The notes beneath the pieces are model-generated. The model saw only the letters and a program-made list of their open reading frames with translations. It made no database searches and was not told where the DNA came from. 64,000 nt of DNA. Origin: Amycolatopsis nivea (lineage in GTDB: Bacteria; Actinomycetota; Actinomycetes; Mycobacteriales; Pseudonocardiaceae). Each line of letters begins with the position of its first letter. The first letter of the stretch is position 1. Both the position numbers and the translations under genes were made by a program. The stretch spans positions 62,001 to 126,000 of the forward strand of contig NZ_SDLT01000002.1 of assembly GCF_004522235.1 (NCBI RefSeq), in the 5' to 3' direction. Of the stretch, positions 50,923 to 59,069 are shown one piece after another.

Positions 50923-51819
50923 GTGGGACAGGACCAGCTGCGCGTCGGCCTCGTAGGAACCGGACCGTGGGCCACCACGGTGCACGCCCCCGGGCTCGCG
51001 GACCATCCGGGGACCGTGCTCAGTGCTGTGTGGAGCCGAAGGCCGGAGGCCGCCACCGCGCTGGCGCAGGCCTACGACGCCGTGCCCACCAGCGATCTGG
51101 ACGAGCTGTTCGAGCAGGTCGACGCGCTCGCGTTCGCCGTGCCGCCGACCGTGCAGGCCGAACTGGCGACCCGGGCCGCGGAGGCGGGCAAGCACCTGAT
51201 CCTGGAGAAACCGATCGCCCCCGACCTGGCCACGGCGCAGCGTCTCGCGGACGCCGTGACGTCCGCTGGCGTCGCTTCGCTGGTGATGCTAACGCTGCGG
51301 TTCGCCCAGCAAACGCGCGATTGGCTGGACGGCGTCACCGCCGCCGGCGGCTGGCGAGGCGGCAGCGTGCGCTGGCTGTCCGGTGCACTGCTCAGCGGCA
51401 AGTACGCGACCTCGGCCTGGCGACAGGATCCGGCTGGCGGCGCGCTCGCCGACATCGGCCCGCACGCGTTCGACCTGCTCGATGCCGCCCTCGGCCCGAT
51501 CACCAACGTCCTTGCCGCCCACCGCGGTCCCGAAGACCTGTGGCAGCTGCTGCTCGAACACGAGGGCGGCATCACGAGCACCGCGACGCTCAGCCTCCGC
51601 CTGCCGGTCCAGCCGACGGTGGTCGAGTATTCGGTTTTCGGCGAACACGGCCTCCGCACGCTGGGCCGCACCGGCACGGCGAACGACGCGTACACCGCGC
51701 TGCTCGACGATTTCGCCGCGATGGTGTCCTGCGGAACGACCACGCATCCCTGCGATGTCCGCCGAGGCGTGCACCTGGCCCGGATCGTGGACCAGGCCCG
51801 CGCCGCGCTGAACCGTTAA
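50923..51819 (+). CDS. Gfo/Idh/MocA family oxidoreductase
   Basis: A 298-residue NAD(P)-dependent protein. The Rossmann start is LRVGLVGTGPWATTVHAPGL, the EKPIA box (HLILEKPIAPDLATAQRLAD near 87-106) is the family's signature lysine motif, and the second domain has GALADIGPHAFDLLDAALG with the catalytic histidine. Substrates are usually sugars, inositol or biliverdin-like compounds; none can be assigned. The start GTG 50923 suits a leaderless message. It is divergent from the riboswitch-led ECF operon, with their 5' regions overlapping. Confidence 0.87.
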   Translation: MGQDQLRVGLVGTGPWATTVHAPGLADHPGTVLSAVWSRRPEAATALAQAYDAVPTSDLDELFEQVDALAFAVPPTVQAELATRAAEAGKHLILEKPIAPDLATAQRLADAVTSAGVASLVMLTLRFAQQTRDWLDGVTAAGGWRGGSVRWLSGALLSGKYATSAWRQDPAGGALADIGPHAFDLLDAALGPITNVLAAHRGPEDLWQLLLEHEGGITSTATLSLRLPVQPTVVEYSVFGEHGLRTLGRTGTANDAYTALLDDFAAMVSCGTTTHPCDVRRGVHLARIVDQARAALNR

Positions 51820-51865
51820 TTCGCTTGCCGGGTCTGAGACGATGAACGGGAAGTTCGTTTCGGAC

Positions 51866-51978
51866 GAAGGAATGCCTATGTGCTCCGCCACGGCCCGCAC
51901 CGGCCGCCTGGCCTGAGCTGTTCGGCCTGCGCGCCCGGCGTGGGGTTGCCAGTTGTTGTGCTGCCCGCGCATTCCTTC
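51866..51978 (+). promoter_or_regulatory. Structured leader with a 12-codon upstream ORF before the GNAT gene
   Basis: GAAGGAATGC (51866-51875) reappears as its perfect complement GCATTCCTTC (51969-51978). Just inside the first arm ATG 51878 opens a 12-codon frame, MCSATARTGRLA, stopping at 51916, with GGAA upstream. The interval before the GNAT start at 52002 could fold in two ways, as attenuators do. Confidence 0.3.
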
Positions 51979-52001
51979 TTCGCGAAAGGCTTCCACCAGA
52001 G

Positions 52002-52733
52002 ATGTCCGCCCTTCAGGCATACGTCCGCGCGACCGCACCGATCGGCCGCGAAACCGAGCGAATCGGCCCGTTCCTGGCGACTTTCGCCAAGGACAGCTCT
52101 CATCCGATGGCGAACTACGCCATCCCCGACGACGGCGCGAACCCTTCGTCCGCCGAGATCGCTCTCCTGATTTCCGCTTACCGGCAACGAAATCTCCTGC
52201 CCCGGCTGGAGTTCTTCACCGACGCCGCTCCCAACGCCGAGACAGCGCTCGTCGCCGCCGGATTCACGCTGGAACGACGCGTGCCGGTGATGACCTGCGC
52301 CACCGAAGATCTCGTCGATTGCGTTGCGCCAGAACACATTCAGCTGCGCGAACCGTCGTCCGACGACGAATTCCGCCGCCTGCGGTCCGTGCAGAACGTC
52401 GCCTTCGGCGAGTCGCCCGACGTGTCGGACGCCGATGTCGAACGCAACCGCGACTACCTGACCGTCCTGGCCGAACACGGCGAAACCATTGTGGGCGGCG
52501 GAATCGCGTTGGACATCGTCTCCGGCGCAACGGAAATCGTCGGCATCGCCGTAGCCGCAGAACACCGAGGCCAAGGCATCGCGGCGGCGATCACCGCGCA
52601 CCTCACCCGCTTAACCCACGAACGCGGTGCGCGGACAGCATTCCTCACGCCGGGCGATGTGGGGATCGGGACGGTGTACCGGCGCGCTGGGTACCAGGTC
52701 GCCGGTGAGTGCGTGCACCTGTCGCTGAGCTAG
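52002..52733 (+). CDS. GNAT family N-acetyltransferase
   Basis: A 243-residue protein. The acetyl-CoA site reads EIVGIAVAAEHRGQGIAAAI near residues 180-200, with motif B as GARTAFLTPGDVGIGTVYRR, then AGYQVAG. The N-terminal ~105 residues form a second, degenerate GNAT-like half with LPRLEFFTDAAPNAETALVA near 66-85. Acceptor unknown. It follows a leader region with a tiny upstream ORF. It converges on arfB with a 4-bp overlap. Confidence 0.85.
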   Translation: MSALQAYVRATAPIGRETERIGPFLATFAKDSSHPMANYAIPDDGANPSSAEIALLISAYRQRNLLPRLEFFTDAAPNAETALVAAGFTLERRVPVMTCATEDLVDCVAPEHIQLREPSSDDEFRRLRSVQNVAFGESPDVSDADVERNRDYLTVLAEHGETIVGGGIALDIVSGATEIVGIAVAAEHRGQGIAAAITAHLTRLTHERGARTAFLTPGDVGIGTVYRRAGYQVAGECVHLSLS

Positions 52734-53158
52734 TCGTCGTACCGCCCGCCGCGGCCGCGTTTTACGTCGCTGCGGCGTTTCTTCGCAGCCAGGCGGCGTT
52801 CCTTCGAGCCTCGCGACGGCTTGGTGGGACGTCGTTTGGCCGGCGGCGGCGCGGATGCCTTCGCCAGCACCTCGGCGAGCCGCTCCCGGGCCGCGTCGCG
52901 GTTCATCAGCTGGGAGCGGTATTCGCTGGCCGCGATGGTGAGCACTCCGCCGACCAGGCGCGTGCCGAGGCGGGCGGTGATGCGTTCCTTCAGCGCGGGC
53001 GGGATCACGGCGGAGCCCGCGACGTCGAACGACAGCTCGACGCGCGAGTCCGTCGTGTTCACGCCTTGTCCGCCCGGTCCCGAGGATCGGGAGAAGCGCT
53101 CTCGCAGTTCGGCACCCGGGATCACGAACCGGGCGCCGACGCGTACGTCCTCCGCCAT
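52730..53158 (-). CDS. arfB: Alternative ribosome-rescue peptidyl-tRNA hydrolase ArfB (YaeJ)
   Basis: A 142-residue, codon-independent release factor. The catalytic GGQ is in RSSGPGGQGVNTTDSRVELS near residues 25-44, as in RF domain 3. The C-terminal basic tail (PPAKRRPTKPSRGSKERRL then AAKKRRSDVKRGRGG) is the part that enters the empty mRNA channel of stalled ribosomes. Start ATG 53158. It lies 33 bp after purM, in the same direction. Confidence 0.92.
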   Translation of the reverse strand: MAEDVRVGARFVIPGAELRERFSRSSGPGGQGVNTTDSRVELSFDVAGSAVIPPALKERITARLGTRLVGGVLTIAASEYRSQLMNRDAARERLAEVLAKASAPPPAKRRPTKPSRGSKERRLAAKKRRSDVKRGRGGRYDD

Positions 53159-53191
53159 GTCCTCAGTGTCTCAAGACGAGGCAAGCGGCTT

Positions 53192-54286
53192 TCAGAACCG
53201 CGGGTGGTCGCCGGACAGCACCGCGCGCGGGCCGTCCGGGTCTTCGGCGGGCTGGATGTCGCCGAGGATCCACGCGGGCACGTGCCGCGCGGTGAGCACC
53301 GCCAGCGCCCGGTCGACGTCCTCGGCGGACACGATCGCGACCATGCCGACGCCCATGTTGAACGTCTTCTCCAGCTCCGCGCGCTCGACCTTGCCGCGCT
53401 GCCCGATCAGCGCGAACACCGGAGCGGGCGTCCACGTGCCGCGTTCGAGCTTGGCAACGAGGCCGCGCGGCATCACGCGCGCGAGGTTGGCCTCGAGACC
53501 GCCGCCGGTGATGTGCGCGAACGTGCGCACCTCGGTCTCGGCGACCAGCGCGAGGCAGTCCTTCGCGTAGATCTTGGTGGGCTCGAGCAGCTCCTCGCCG
53601 AGCGTGCGGCCGAACTCCTCGACGTGCCCGTCCAGCGGCATCCGCGCGATGTCCAGCAGCACGTGCCGGGCCAGCGAGTAGCCGTTGGAGTGCAGGCCGG
53701 ACGAGCCCATCGCGATGACGACGTCGCCAGGGCGGACCTTCTCCGGCGACAGCAGCGCGGACGCCTCGACCGCGCCGACGCCGGTGGCCGACAGGTCGTA
53801 GTCGTGCTCGCCCATCAGCCCGGGGTGCTCGGCCGTCTCGCCGCCGAGCAGCGCGCAGCCCGCCTGGACACAGCCCTCGGCGATGCCGCCGACCAGCGCC
53901 GCGATCTTCTCCGGCACGACCTTGCCGACCGCGATGTAGTCCTGGAGGAACAGCGGCTCGGCCCCGGTGACGACCAGGTCGTCGACGACCATCGCGACCA
54001 GGTCGATGCCGACCGTGTCGTGCTTGTCGAGCGCCTGCGCGACCGCGATCTTGGTGCCGACGCCGTCGGTCGACGACGCGAGGATCGGCTCTTTCCACTT
54101 GTCGAGCTTGAGCGAGAAGAGCCCGGCGAAACCGCCGACCCCGCCGCGCACCTCGGGCCTCGTCGCCCGCTCAGCGTGTGGCTTGAGCAGCTCGACGGCC
54201 TGGTCACCGGCGTCGATGCTGACCCCGGCGGCTGCGTACGTGGCGCTCGTGGACTCGCTCACGGAAGCGGACTCCCTACTGGACAT
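53192..54286 (-). CDS. purM: Phosphoribosylformylglycinamidine cyclo-ligase PurM
   Basis: A 364-residue AIR synthetase, step five of purine synthesis. AAAGVSIDAGDQAVELLKPH near residues 19-38 is the ATP-binding N-terminus. LASSTDGVGTKIAVAQAL, then DLVAMVVDDLVVTGAEPLFL and GGETAEHPGLM follow in the expected order, with AHITGGGLEANLARVMP near 250. ATG 54286, 7 bp after purF: a purF-purM operon. Confidence 0.96.
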   Translation of the reverse strand: MSSRESASVSESTSATYAAAGVSIDAGDQAVELLKPHAERATRPEVRGGVGGFAGLFSLKLDKWKEPILASSTDGVGTKIAVAQALDKHDTVGIDLVAMVVDDLVVTGAEPLFLQDYIAVGKVVPEKIAALVGGIAEGCVQAGCALLGGETAEHPGLMGEHDYDLSATGVGAVEASALLSPEKVRPGDVVIAMGSSGLHSNGYSLARHVLLDIARMPLDGHVEEFGRTLGEELLEPTKIYAKDCLALVAETEVRTFAHITGGGLEANLARVMPRGLVAKLERGTWTPAPVFALIGQRGKVERAELEKTFNMGVGMVAIVSAEDVDRALAVLTARHVPAWILGDIQPAEDPDGPRAVLSGDHPRF

Positions 54287-54293
54287 GCTTGGT

Positions 54294-55832
54294 TCACGGA
54301 CGCCGGACGGCGTCTTCGGCACCGTACCCGGCGGCGCTGACGGGAGTCGCCGCGCCACCGGCGGCGTCCATGCTCTCGAGCAGGTGCTTGCCGATGAGCG
54401 CGTCCTCGGGCAGCGGAATCGGGTACTCGCCGGAGAAGCAGGCCGTGCACAGCCGCGACTTCGGCTGCTCCGACGCCGCGACCAGGCCGTCCAGCGAAAT
54501 GTAGCCGAGCGAATCGGCTCCGATCGAACGGCGGATGCCGTCGAGGTCGACGCCGTTGGCGACGAGTTCGGCCCGCGACGCGAAGTCGATGCCGTAGAAG
54601 CACGGCCACCGCACCGGCGGCGACGCGATCCGCACGTGCACCTCGAGCGCGCCCGCCTCGCGCAGCATCCGCACGAGCGCGCGCTGAGTGTTGCCGCGGA
54701 CGATCGAGTCGTCCACCACGACCAGGCGCTTGCCGCGGATGACGTCGCGCAGCGGGTTCAGCTTCAGCCGGATGCCAAGCTGCCGGATGGTCTGCGACGG
54801 CTGGATGAAGGTGCGCCCGACGTAGGCGTTCTTGACCAGACCGGTGCCGTACGGCAGGCCGGAGCCCTGCGCGTACCCGATCGCGGCCGGGGTGCCGGAC
54901 TCCGGCACCGGCATCACGAGGTCGGCGTCGACCGGATGCTCGGCGGCCAGCTTGCGGCCGATCTCGACGCGCGTGGCGTGCACGCTGCGGCCGGCGATCG
55001 ACGTGTCCGGACGGGCGAGGTAGACGTACTCGAAGACGCAGCCCTTGGGCTCCGGGTTCGCGAACCGCGACGAACGCAGCCCCTCGGCGTCGATGGCGAT
55101 CAGCTCGCCCGGCTCGACCTCGCGCACGAACGACGCGCCGCAGATGTCGAGCGCGGCGGTCTCGCTCGCCACGACCCAGCCGCGCTCCAGCCGACCGAGC
55201 ACCAGCGGGTGCACGCCGTGCGGGTCGCGGGCCGCGTACAGGGTGTTCTCGTCGGCGAAGACCAGGCAGAACGCGCCCTTGAGGGTCGGCAGCAGGTCCA
55301 GCGCGGCGGCCTCGATGCCCTTGTCCGCGGCGTTCGCGGCGAGCAGCCCGCAGACGAGGTCGGAGTCGCTGGAGGACCCGGTGAGCCCGGCGTGCGGCTT
55401 CAGCCCCGCGGCGACCGTGCGATCGCGCAGTTCGGCGGTGTTGACCAGGTTGCCGTTGTGCGCGAAGGACAGGCCGCTGCCGGTGTCGGTGGTGCGGAAG
55501 ATCGGCTGGGCGTTCTCCCAGATCGTGGCCCCGGTCGTGGAGTACCGGCAGTGCCCGACGGCGATGTGTCCCTGCAGGGACTGCAGGACCTGCTCGTCGA
55601 AGACCTGGCTGACGAGCCCGAGGTCCTTGAAGACGACGATCTGCGAGCCGTCCGAGACGGAGATGCCCGCTGCCTCCTGCCCGCGGTGCTGCAGGGCGTA
55701 GAGACCGTAGTAGGTGAGCTTGGCGACTTCTTCCCCGGGAGCCCAGACGCCGAAGACGCCGCACTCCTCACGGGGTTCCGGTTCGGGTTGATCTTCGGGT
55801 CGATCAGTACTGGCGGAGGGGTCGGAAACCAC
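54294..55832 (-). CDS. purF: Amidophosphoribosyltransferase PurF (Fe-S type)
   Basis: A 512-residue enzyme starting purine synthesis by making phosphoribosylamine from PRPP and glutamine. The Ntn nucleophile cysteine follows a short propeptide in REECGVFGVW (near residue 24). LVVVDDSIVRGNTQ near 370 is the PRPP loop. Cysteines in KGCVFEYVYL, PCFYGIDF and LCTACFSGEYP would bind a 4Fe-4S cluster, as in B. subtilis. I start at GTG 55832 because GGGAG lies 7 nt upstream; TTG 55871 in frame is less likely. Upstream of purM. Confidence 0.95.
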   Translation of the reverse strand: MVSDPSASTDRPEDQPEPEPREECGVFGVWAPGEEVAKLTYYGLYALQHRGQEAAGISVSDGSQIVVFKDLGLVSQVFDEQVLQSLQGHIAVGHCRYSTTGATIWENAQPIFRTTDTGSGLSFAHNGNLVNTAELRDRTVAAGLKPHAGLTGSSSDSDLVCGLLAANAADKGIEAAALDLLPTLKGAFCLVFADENTLYAARDPHGVHPLVLGRLERGWVVASETAALDICGASFVREVEPGELIAIDAEGLRSSRFANPEPKGCVFEYVYLARPDTSIAGRSVHATRVEIGRKLAAEHPVDADLVMPVPESGTPAAIGYAQGSGLPYGTGLVKNAYVGRTFIQPSQTIRQLGIRLKLNPLRDVIRGKRLVVVDDSIVRGNTQRALVRMLREAGALEVHVRIASPPVRWPCFYGIDFASRAELVANGVDLDGIRRSIGADSLGYISLDGLVAASEQPKSRLCTACFSGEYPIPLPEDALIGKHLLESMDAAGGAATPVSAAGYGAEDAVRRP

Positions 55833-55952
55833 CGGGAAGCTCCCAGGAAGACGTGGGCGGGCCGAGTCCAAGTGTAAGGGGTGGATGAGGTGGGGGGCCG
55901 GTCCACGGCGTGGTTCTGCCCACTACGGGGGAGGATTTCCGGAGCGGTGCTC

Positions 55953-56435
55953 TCAGTTCAGGCCAGTGGTCTTGGACTGGAGTGGGCGCTTCGCCCCTTC
56001 TCGACTCCGGCTCTCGAGCTCTGCCAGGTGCGCCAGCGCCGGAAGCGCCGCCGCCAGGGCCTCGACCTCGTCGTCGGCGAGTTCGTCGATCAACCGCGCG
56101 TACGCGTCGACGCCCGCCTGACGGCGCGTTTGGACGTACGCCTCGCCAGCCTTGGTCAGCGACACCAGCGTGACCCGCTTGTCGGACGCGTCGCGCCTCC
56201 GCTCGACCAGCCCGGACTCCTCCATCGCGCGGACCAGGACGGTCATCGCGGGCTGGGTGACGCCCTCGGCCACGGCCAGATCGGTGATCCGTCGCGGGCC
56301 GCACCGGTGCAGGGTGGCCAGGGTGGCGGCGGACGTGACGCTGAGGTCGCGCGGAAGGCGTCTCGCGGCCCTGGTGGCCAGCTCGTAGAGGGCCGACCCG
56401 ATCGCAGCGCCGCGAGTCGCGTCTTGACGGCTCAT
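55953..56435 (-). CDS. MarR family transcriptional regulator
   Basis: A 160-residue winged-helix regulator. The DNA-binding domain runs from LSVTSAATLATLHRCGPRRI through TDLAVAEGVTQPAMTVLVRAM, the recognition helix, to the wing RRRDASDKRVTLVSLT near residues 80-95. Flanking helices form the dimer. It is divergent from a DUF1330-like gene with an AT-rich dyad and a perfect palindrome between them, so it probably represses that gene and itself. The effector is unknown. Confidence 0.9.
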   Translation of the reverse strand: MSRQDATRGAAIGSALYELATRAARRLPRDLSVTSAATLATLHRCGPRRITDLAVAEGVTQPAMTVLVRAMEESGLVERRRDASDKRVTLVSLTKAGEAYVQTRRQAGVDAYARLIDELADDEVEALAAALPALAHLAELESRSREGAKRPLQSKTTGLN

Positions 56436-56442
56436 GCGGGAA

Positions 56443-56500
56443 GCATAGACTATTTATATTAATCCTTTATGCATCCCCGCCGGCCGGACGCGTCCGGCCG
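56443..56500. promoter_or_regulatory. AT-rich promoter dyad and a 20-bp perfect palindrome between marR and DUF1330
   Basis: GCATA (56443-56447) faces TATGC (56468-56472) around an AT-rich core containing TATATT, an unusual island in this 70 percent GC window. Nine bp on, CGGCCGGACGCGTCCGGCCG (56481-56500) is a perfect palindrome in the leader of the DUF1330 gene; it may be an operator or an mRNA hairpin. Confidence 0.5.
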
Positions 56501-56516
56501 AACACAGGAGGTTTCC

Positions 56517-56810
56517 GTGGCCAAGGGCTACTGGGTCAGCGTCTACCGCGTCATTTCCGACCCGGAGAGGCTGGCCGCTTACAACAAGCTGGCCGCCGCC
56601 GCGGTCCAGGCCGCGGGCGGTCGGGTCCTCTCCCGCGGCGGCAGCCGAGTCGTCGTCCACGAGTCCGGAATCCCGGAGCGCGTCGTGCTGATCGAGTTCG
56701 ACAGCTTCGAAGAAGCCGTGGCGGCCTATGAGAGCGAGGCGTACCGGGAAGCGCTGGCAACCCTCGGCGACGCCGTCGAGCGCGACTTCCGGATCATCGA
56801 AGGCGTCTGA
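56517..56810 (+). CDS. DUF1330 family protein
   Basis: A 97-residue dimeric ferredoxin-like alpha/beta barrel protein: KGYWVSVYRVISDPERLAAY at the start, GGRVLSRGGSRVVVHESGIP in the middle and VLIEFDSFEEAVAAYESEAY near the end, the usual DUF1330 pattern. Function is unknown; the fold is shared with monooxygenases and isomerases. GTG 56517 is chosen because AGGAGG ends 6 nt before it; the upstream in-frame ATG 56469 would run through the palindrome. A near-perfect hairpin follows the stop. Confidence 0.88.
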   Translation: MAKGYWVSVYRVISDPERLAAYNKLAAAAVQAAGGRVLSRGGSRVVVHESGIPERVVLIEFDSFEEAVAAYESEAYREALATLGDAVERDFRIIEGV

Positions 56811-56837
56811 CCGACCAGCACGGGCCAGAAATGAGCC

Positions 56838-56879
56838 AGGCCCCGCACGAAGTGGATTGGGCCACTTCGTACGGGGCCT
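56838..56879 (+). terminator. 18-bp hairpin after DUF1330
   Basis: Arms 56838-56855 and 56862-56879 (AGGCCCCG...AAGTGG with CCACTTCGT...CGGGGCCT) pair with one mismatch around 6 nt. It lies between the convergent DUF1330 and hypothetical genes and may serve both. Confidence 0.82.
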
Positions 56880-56918
56880 GAAATCAGGGGCACCGATGGG
56901 GACAGCGCGGAGGGTGGA

Positions 56919-57311
56919 TCAGCGGGCGGCCAGCCACTTCGAGCGGCCGCCTCGGCCCGGGACCCAGCAGCCGTTCGCGGAGGCTGCCGCGGCGGGGGCC
57001 GGCTGGCGCTCGGGGAGGGCCAGTACTTCGCCCAGCACCTGGCTTGCTTCGCCGCGCGAGCGCCACAGGGTGGACGCCGGGGCGAAGATGTTCTGCTCGC
57101 TGCCAGGGAGGCGCGTGGCCTCGACGTCGTCTTCGGCGTTCAGCCGGACGACGTCCACCACGTTGTCGTGCACTCGCACTCCGACCACGGCCTGCACTTC
57201 GCCCGCTCCGTCCGTCGGGTGGACGAACTGGTAACCGCGGGCGATGAGTCGCTGCAGGCCCTGCTCGATGTCGAAGGCGGAGCCCACGACGGCGGCCTCA
57301 GCCGAGGACAT
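56919..57311 (-). CDS. Conserved hypothetical protein following DUF397
   Basis: A 130-residue protein: FDIEQGLQRLIARGYQFVHP near residues 13-32, then GEVQAVVGVRVHDNVVDVVR and RLPGSEQNIFAPASTLWRSR. No signal or membrane helix and no domain I recognise. Good codon bias and coupling (its start lies inside the DUF397 gene, 14-bp overlap) support a real gene. It may belong functionally with the DUF397 and XRE genes. Confidence 0.75.
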   Translation of the reverse strand: MSSAEAAVVGSAFDIEQGLQRLIARGYQFVHPTDGAGEVQAVVGVRVHDNVVDVVRLNAEDDVEATRLPGSEQNIFAPASTLWRSRGEASQVLGEVLALPERQPAPAAAASANGCWVPGRGGRSKWLAAR

Positions 57312-57537
57312 CGTCGAATTCGCCGTCCTTCGCGCCGGCGAGGAAGGCGGCCATCTCCGCGCGCGTGTAGACGAGCGCCGGGCCCTCCGGGAAACGGGAG
57401 TTCCGCATCGCGATCTCGCCCGAGGTCAGCGGGGCTACTTCGACGCAGTTGCCCACCGCACCGCTGTAGCTCGCCTTGCGCCACTGGGCGCCGGTCAGAC
57501 GGTCGGCCGGAATACCGTTCTCGAACCGCTCAGCCAT
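57298..57537 (-). CDS. DUF397 small protein
   Basis: A 79-residue protein with the DUF397 signature QWRKASYSGAVGNCVEVAPL near residues 19-38, then IAMRNSRFPEGPALVYTRAE and WXXF-like end AFLAGAKDGEFDD. ATG 57537 with GGAAGG upstream. DUF397 proteins pair with XRE/DUF5753 regulators in the WhiJ-type systems of Streptomyces and relatives, where they may act as antagonists of the DNA-binding partner. The XRE partner is encoded upstream at 58023-58901, 485 bp away. Confidence 0.92.
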   Translation of the reverse strand: MAERFENGIPADRLTGAQWRKASYSGAVGNCVEVAPLTSGEIAMRNSRFPEGPALVYTRAEMAAFLAGAKDGEFDDVLG

Positions 57538-58022
57538 GATGCCACCTTCCGGGAAGGACGATGAAAAGCTCAGGAATCTGCATGTGCATCTGCCTGTGAC
57601 TTCGACGCTAGCACGCGCGCATGCAGCGGTAAATGCACGTGCAGAATTTTCTGCAAATTTCTCACTGCGTGACGACACGGTTCAGTAGAAGTTCCCAGAC
57701 AGGTGATTCGAGCACTACCCGAACGGGCTAATTATTACCCCGGGTCACGATATTGGCGGCCTGATAACGCACCGCGTTCGTGACTCGCCGCCGCCGGGTG
57801 CAGCGGGTGAATACGGAACACTTACCGTGACGGCCGGAGCAGCGATAGGAAGCGTGCGACCGGGTCAGTGGAAGGCAGTTTCCGGACTTATGCACGCTCG
57901 GTGAGGAGAATGGGGCGGGGGCGTTCTCTATTCGACTACCCCTGCCTCGGATGGGCGGGACGAATTCTCGGCAGAGAGAATTTCGCCGAGGCGATCCCCC
58001 GGCGCGAGGAAGAGCGGAGAGC
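57538..58022. promoter_or_regulatory. 485-bp intergenic region with paired TGCAYGTGCA sites
   Basis: TGCATGTGCA (57579-57588) and TGCACGTGCA (57634-57643) lie 42 and 97 bp upstream of the DUF397 start, 55 bp apart, with further TGCA words nearby (57619-57655). They are candidate operators for the XRE regulator. Near the XRE gene's end AATTCTC/GAGAATT (57963-57969 with 57976-57982) could be a weak terminator. I see no gene in the region. Confidence 0.5.
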
Positions 58023-58901
58023 TTAGATCTCGGCCTTGCGCTTGGCGATGCGGGCCCGGCTGCGTTCCGGGGTCTCCGCGTCGACGGCCAGCAGGTCCAG
58101 CGCGCGGCCGTACTTCTCGATCTCGTCGCGCTTGTCGAGGTAGTGCGCGCCGGTCAGGTACTCGACGTAGACGATGTTCGGCAGTTCCGCCTCGGCGAAG
58201 CGCAGCAGCGAGAACGCGTGCTCGGCTGACAAACCGCTTCGGCAGTACGGCAGGATCTGCACCGACACGTGCGGCAGCGTGGTGACCTCGAGCAGGTACT
58301 CCAGCTGCTGCCGGAACACCTTCGGTCCGCCGATCGGCCGGTACAGCACCGATTCGTCGAGCACCGCCCAGATGCGCGGCGCGTCCGGGCGGGCCAGCAT
58401 CTTCTGCCGCCGCATGCACAGGGCCACCAGCTGGTCGACGCGTTCGTCGGCCATTTCCGGACGGCCGTGGCTGAAGATCGCTCGCGCGTAGGGCTCGATC
58501 TGCAGCAGGCCCGACACGAACAGCGGCTCCCAGATCTGGATCCGGGACGCCGCTTCCTCAAGGCCGACGAGATCGGTGAACCAGCCGGGCACCGTCTCCC
58601 CGAACTTGCGCCACCAGCCCGCTTCGTTCGACTGCTTGACCATGTCGAGGAACGCTTTGCGCTCCTCCTCGTCGGAGACGCCGTACATGGTGAGCAGGTC
58701 GGCGACGTCGCGTTCCTTGAAGCCGACGCGGCCGAGTTCCAGCCGGGAGATCTTGGATTCCGAACCGCGGATGTTGTAGCCCGCCTGCTGGCGCGTGATC
58801 CCGGCTTCCTCGCGCAACCGGCGAAGCTGCGAGCCGAGGATCATCCGGCGCGCTGTCGGGCCGAGGCTCTGCTCGCCGGCGGACACGCCTACCGCGTTCA
58901 T
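58023..58901 (-). CDS. XRE-type helix-turn-helix regulator with DUF5753
   Basis: A 292-residue protein. The HTH covers about residues 20-75 (LGSQLRRLREEAGITRQQAG; GSESKISRLELGRVGFKERD). The rest is the DUF5753 domain (VPGWFTDLVGLEEAASRIQI; FVSGLLQIEPYARAIF; LDESVLYRPIGG; VSVQILPYCRSGLSAEHAF; VVYVEYLTGA-like end). This is the WhiJ-like architecture common in Streptomyces and Pseudonocardiaceae. Such genes usually sit beside DUF397, as here, and modulate development or antibiotic production; the target is unknown. ATG 58901. Confidence 0.93.
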   Translation of the reverse strand: MNAVGVSAGEQSLGPTARRMILGSQLRRLREEAGITRQQAGYNIRGSESKISRLELGRVGFKERDVADLLTMYGVSDEEERKAFLDMVKQSNEAGWWRKFGETVPGWFTDLVGLEEAASRIQIWEPLFVSGLLQIEPYARAIFSHGRPEMADERVDQLVALCMRRQKMLARPDAPRIWAVLDESVLYRPIGGPKVFRQQLEYLLEVTTLPHVSVQILPYCRSGLSAEHAFSLLRFAEAELPNIVYVEYLTGAHYLDKRDEIEKYGRALDLLAVDAETPERSRARIAKRKAEI

Positions 58902-59069
58902 GACCAGGGCCCTTCCATCGCCGCTCGTTCGTCACGGGAATCGAAATCCGACTACCCAAAGTACACGCAAGGCACTGCCCCGGACAGCGTGGCACAGGCC
59001 TCGGCTCAGGGGATTCTACGGAGTGTGTGCCTCAGAAGACACTCCGGAGAGAACAATTGCCGCGGAAAA

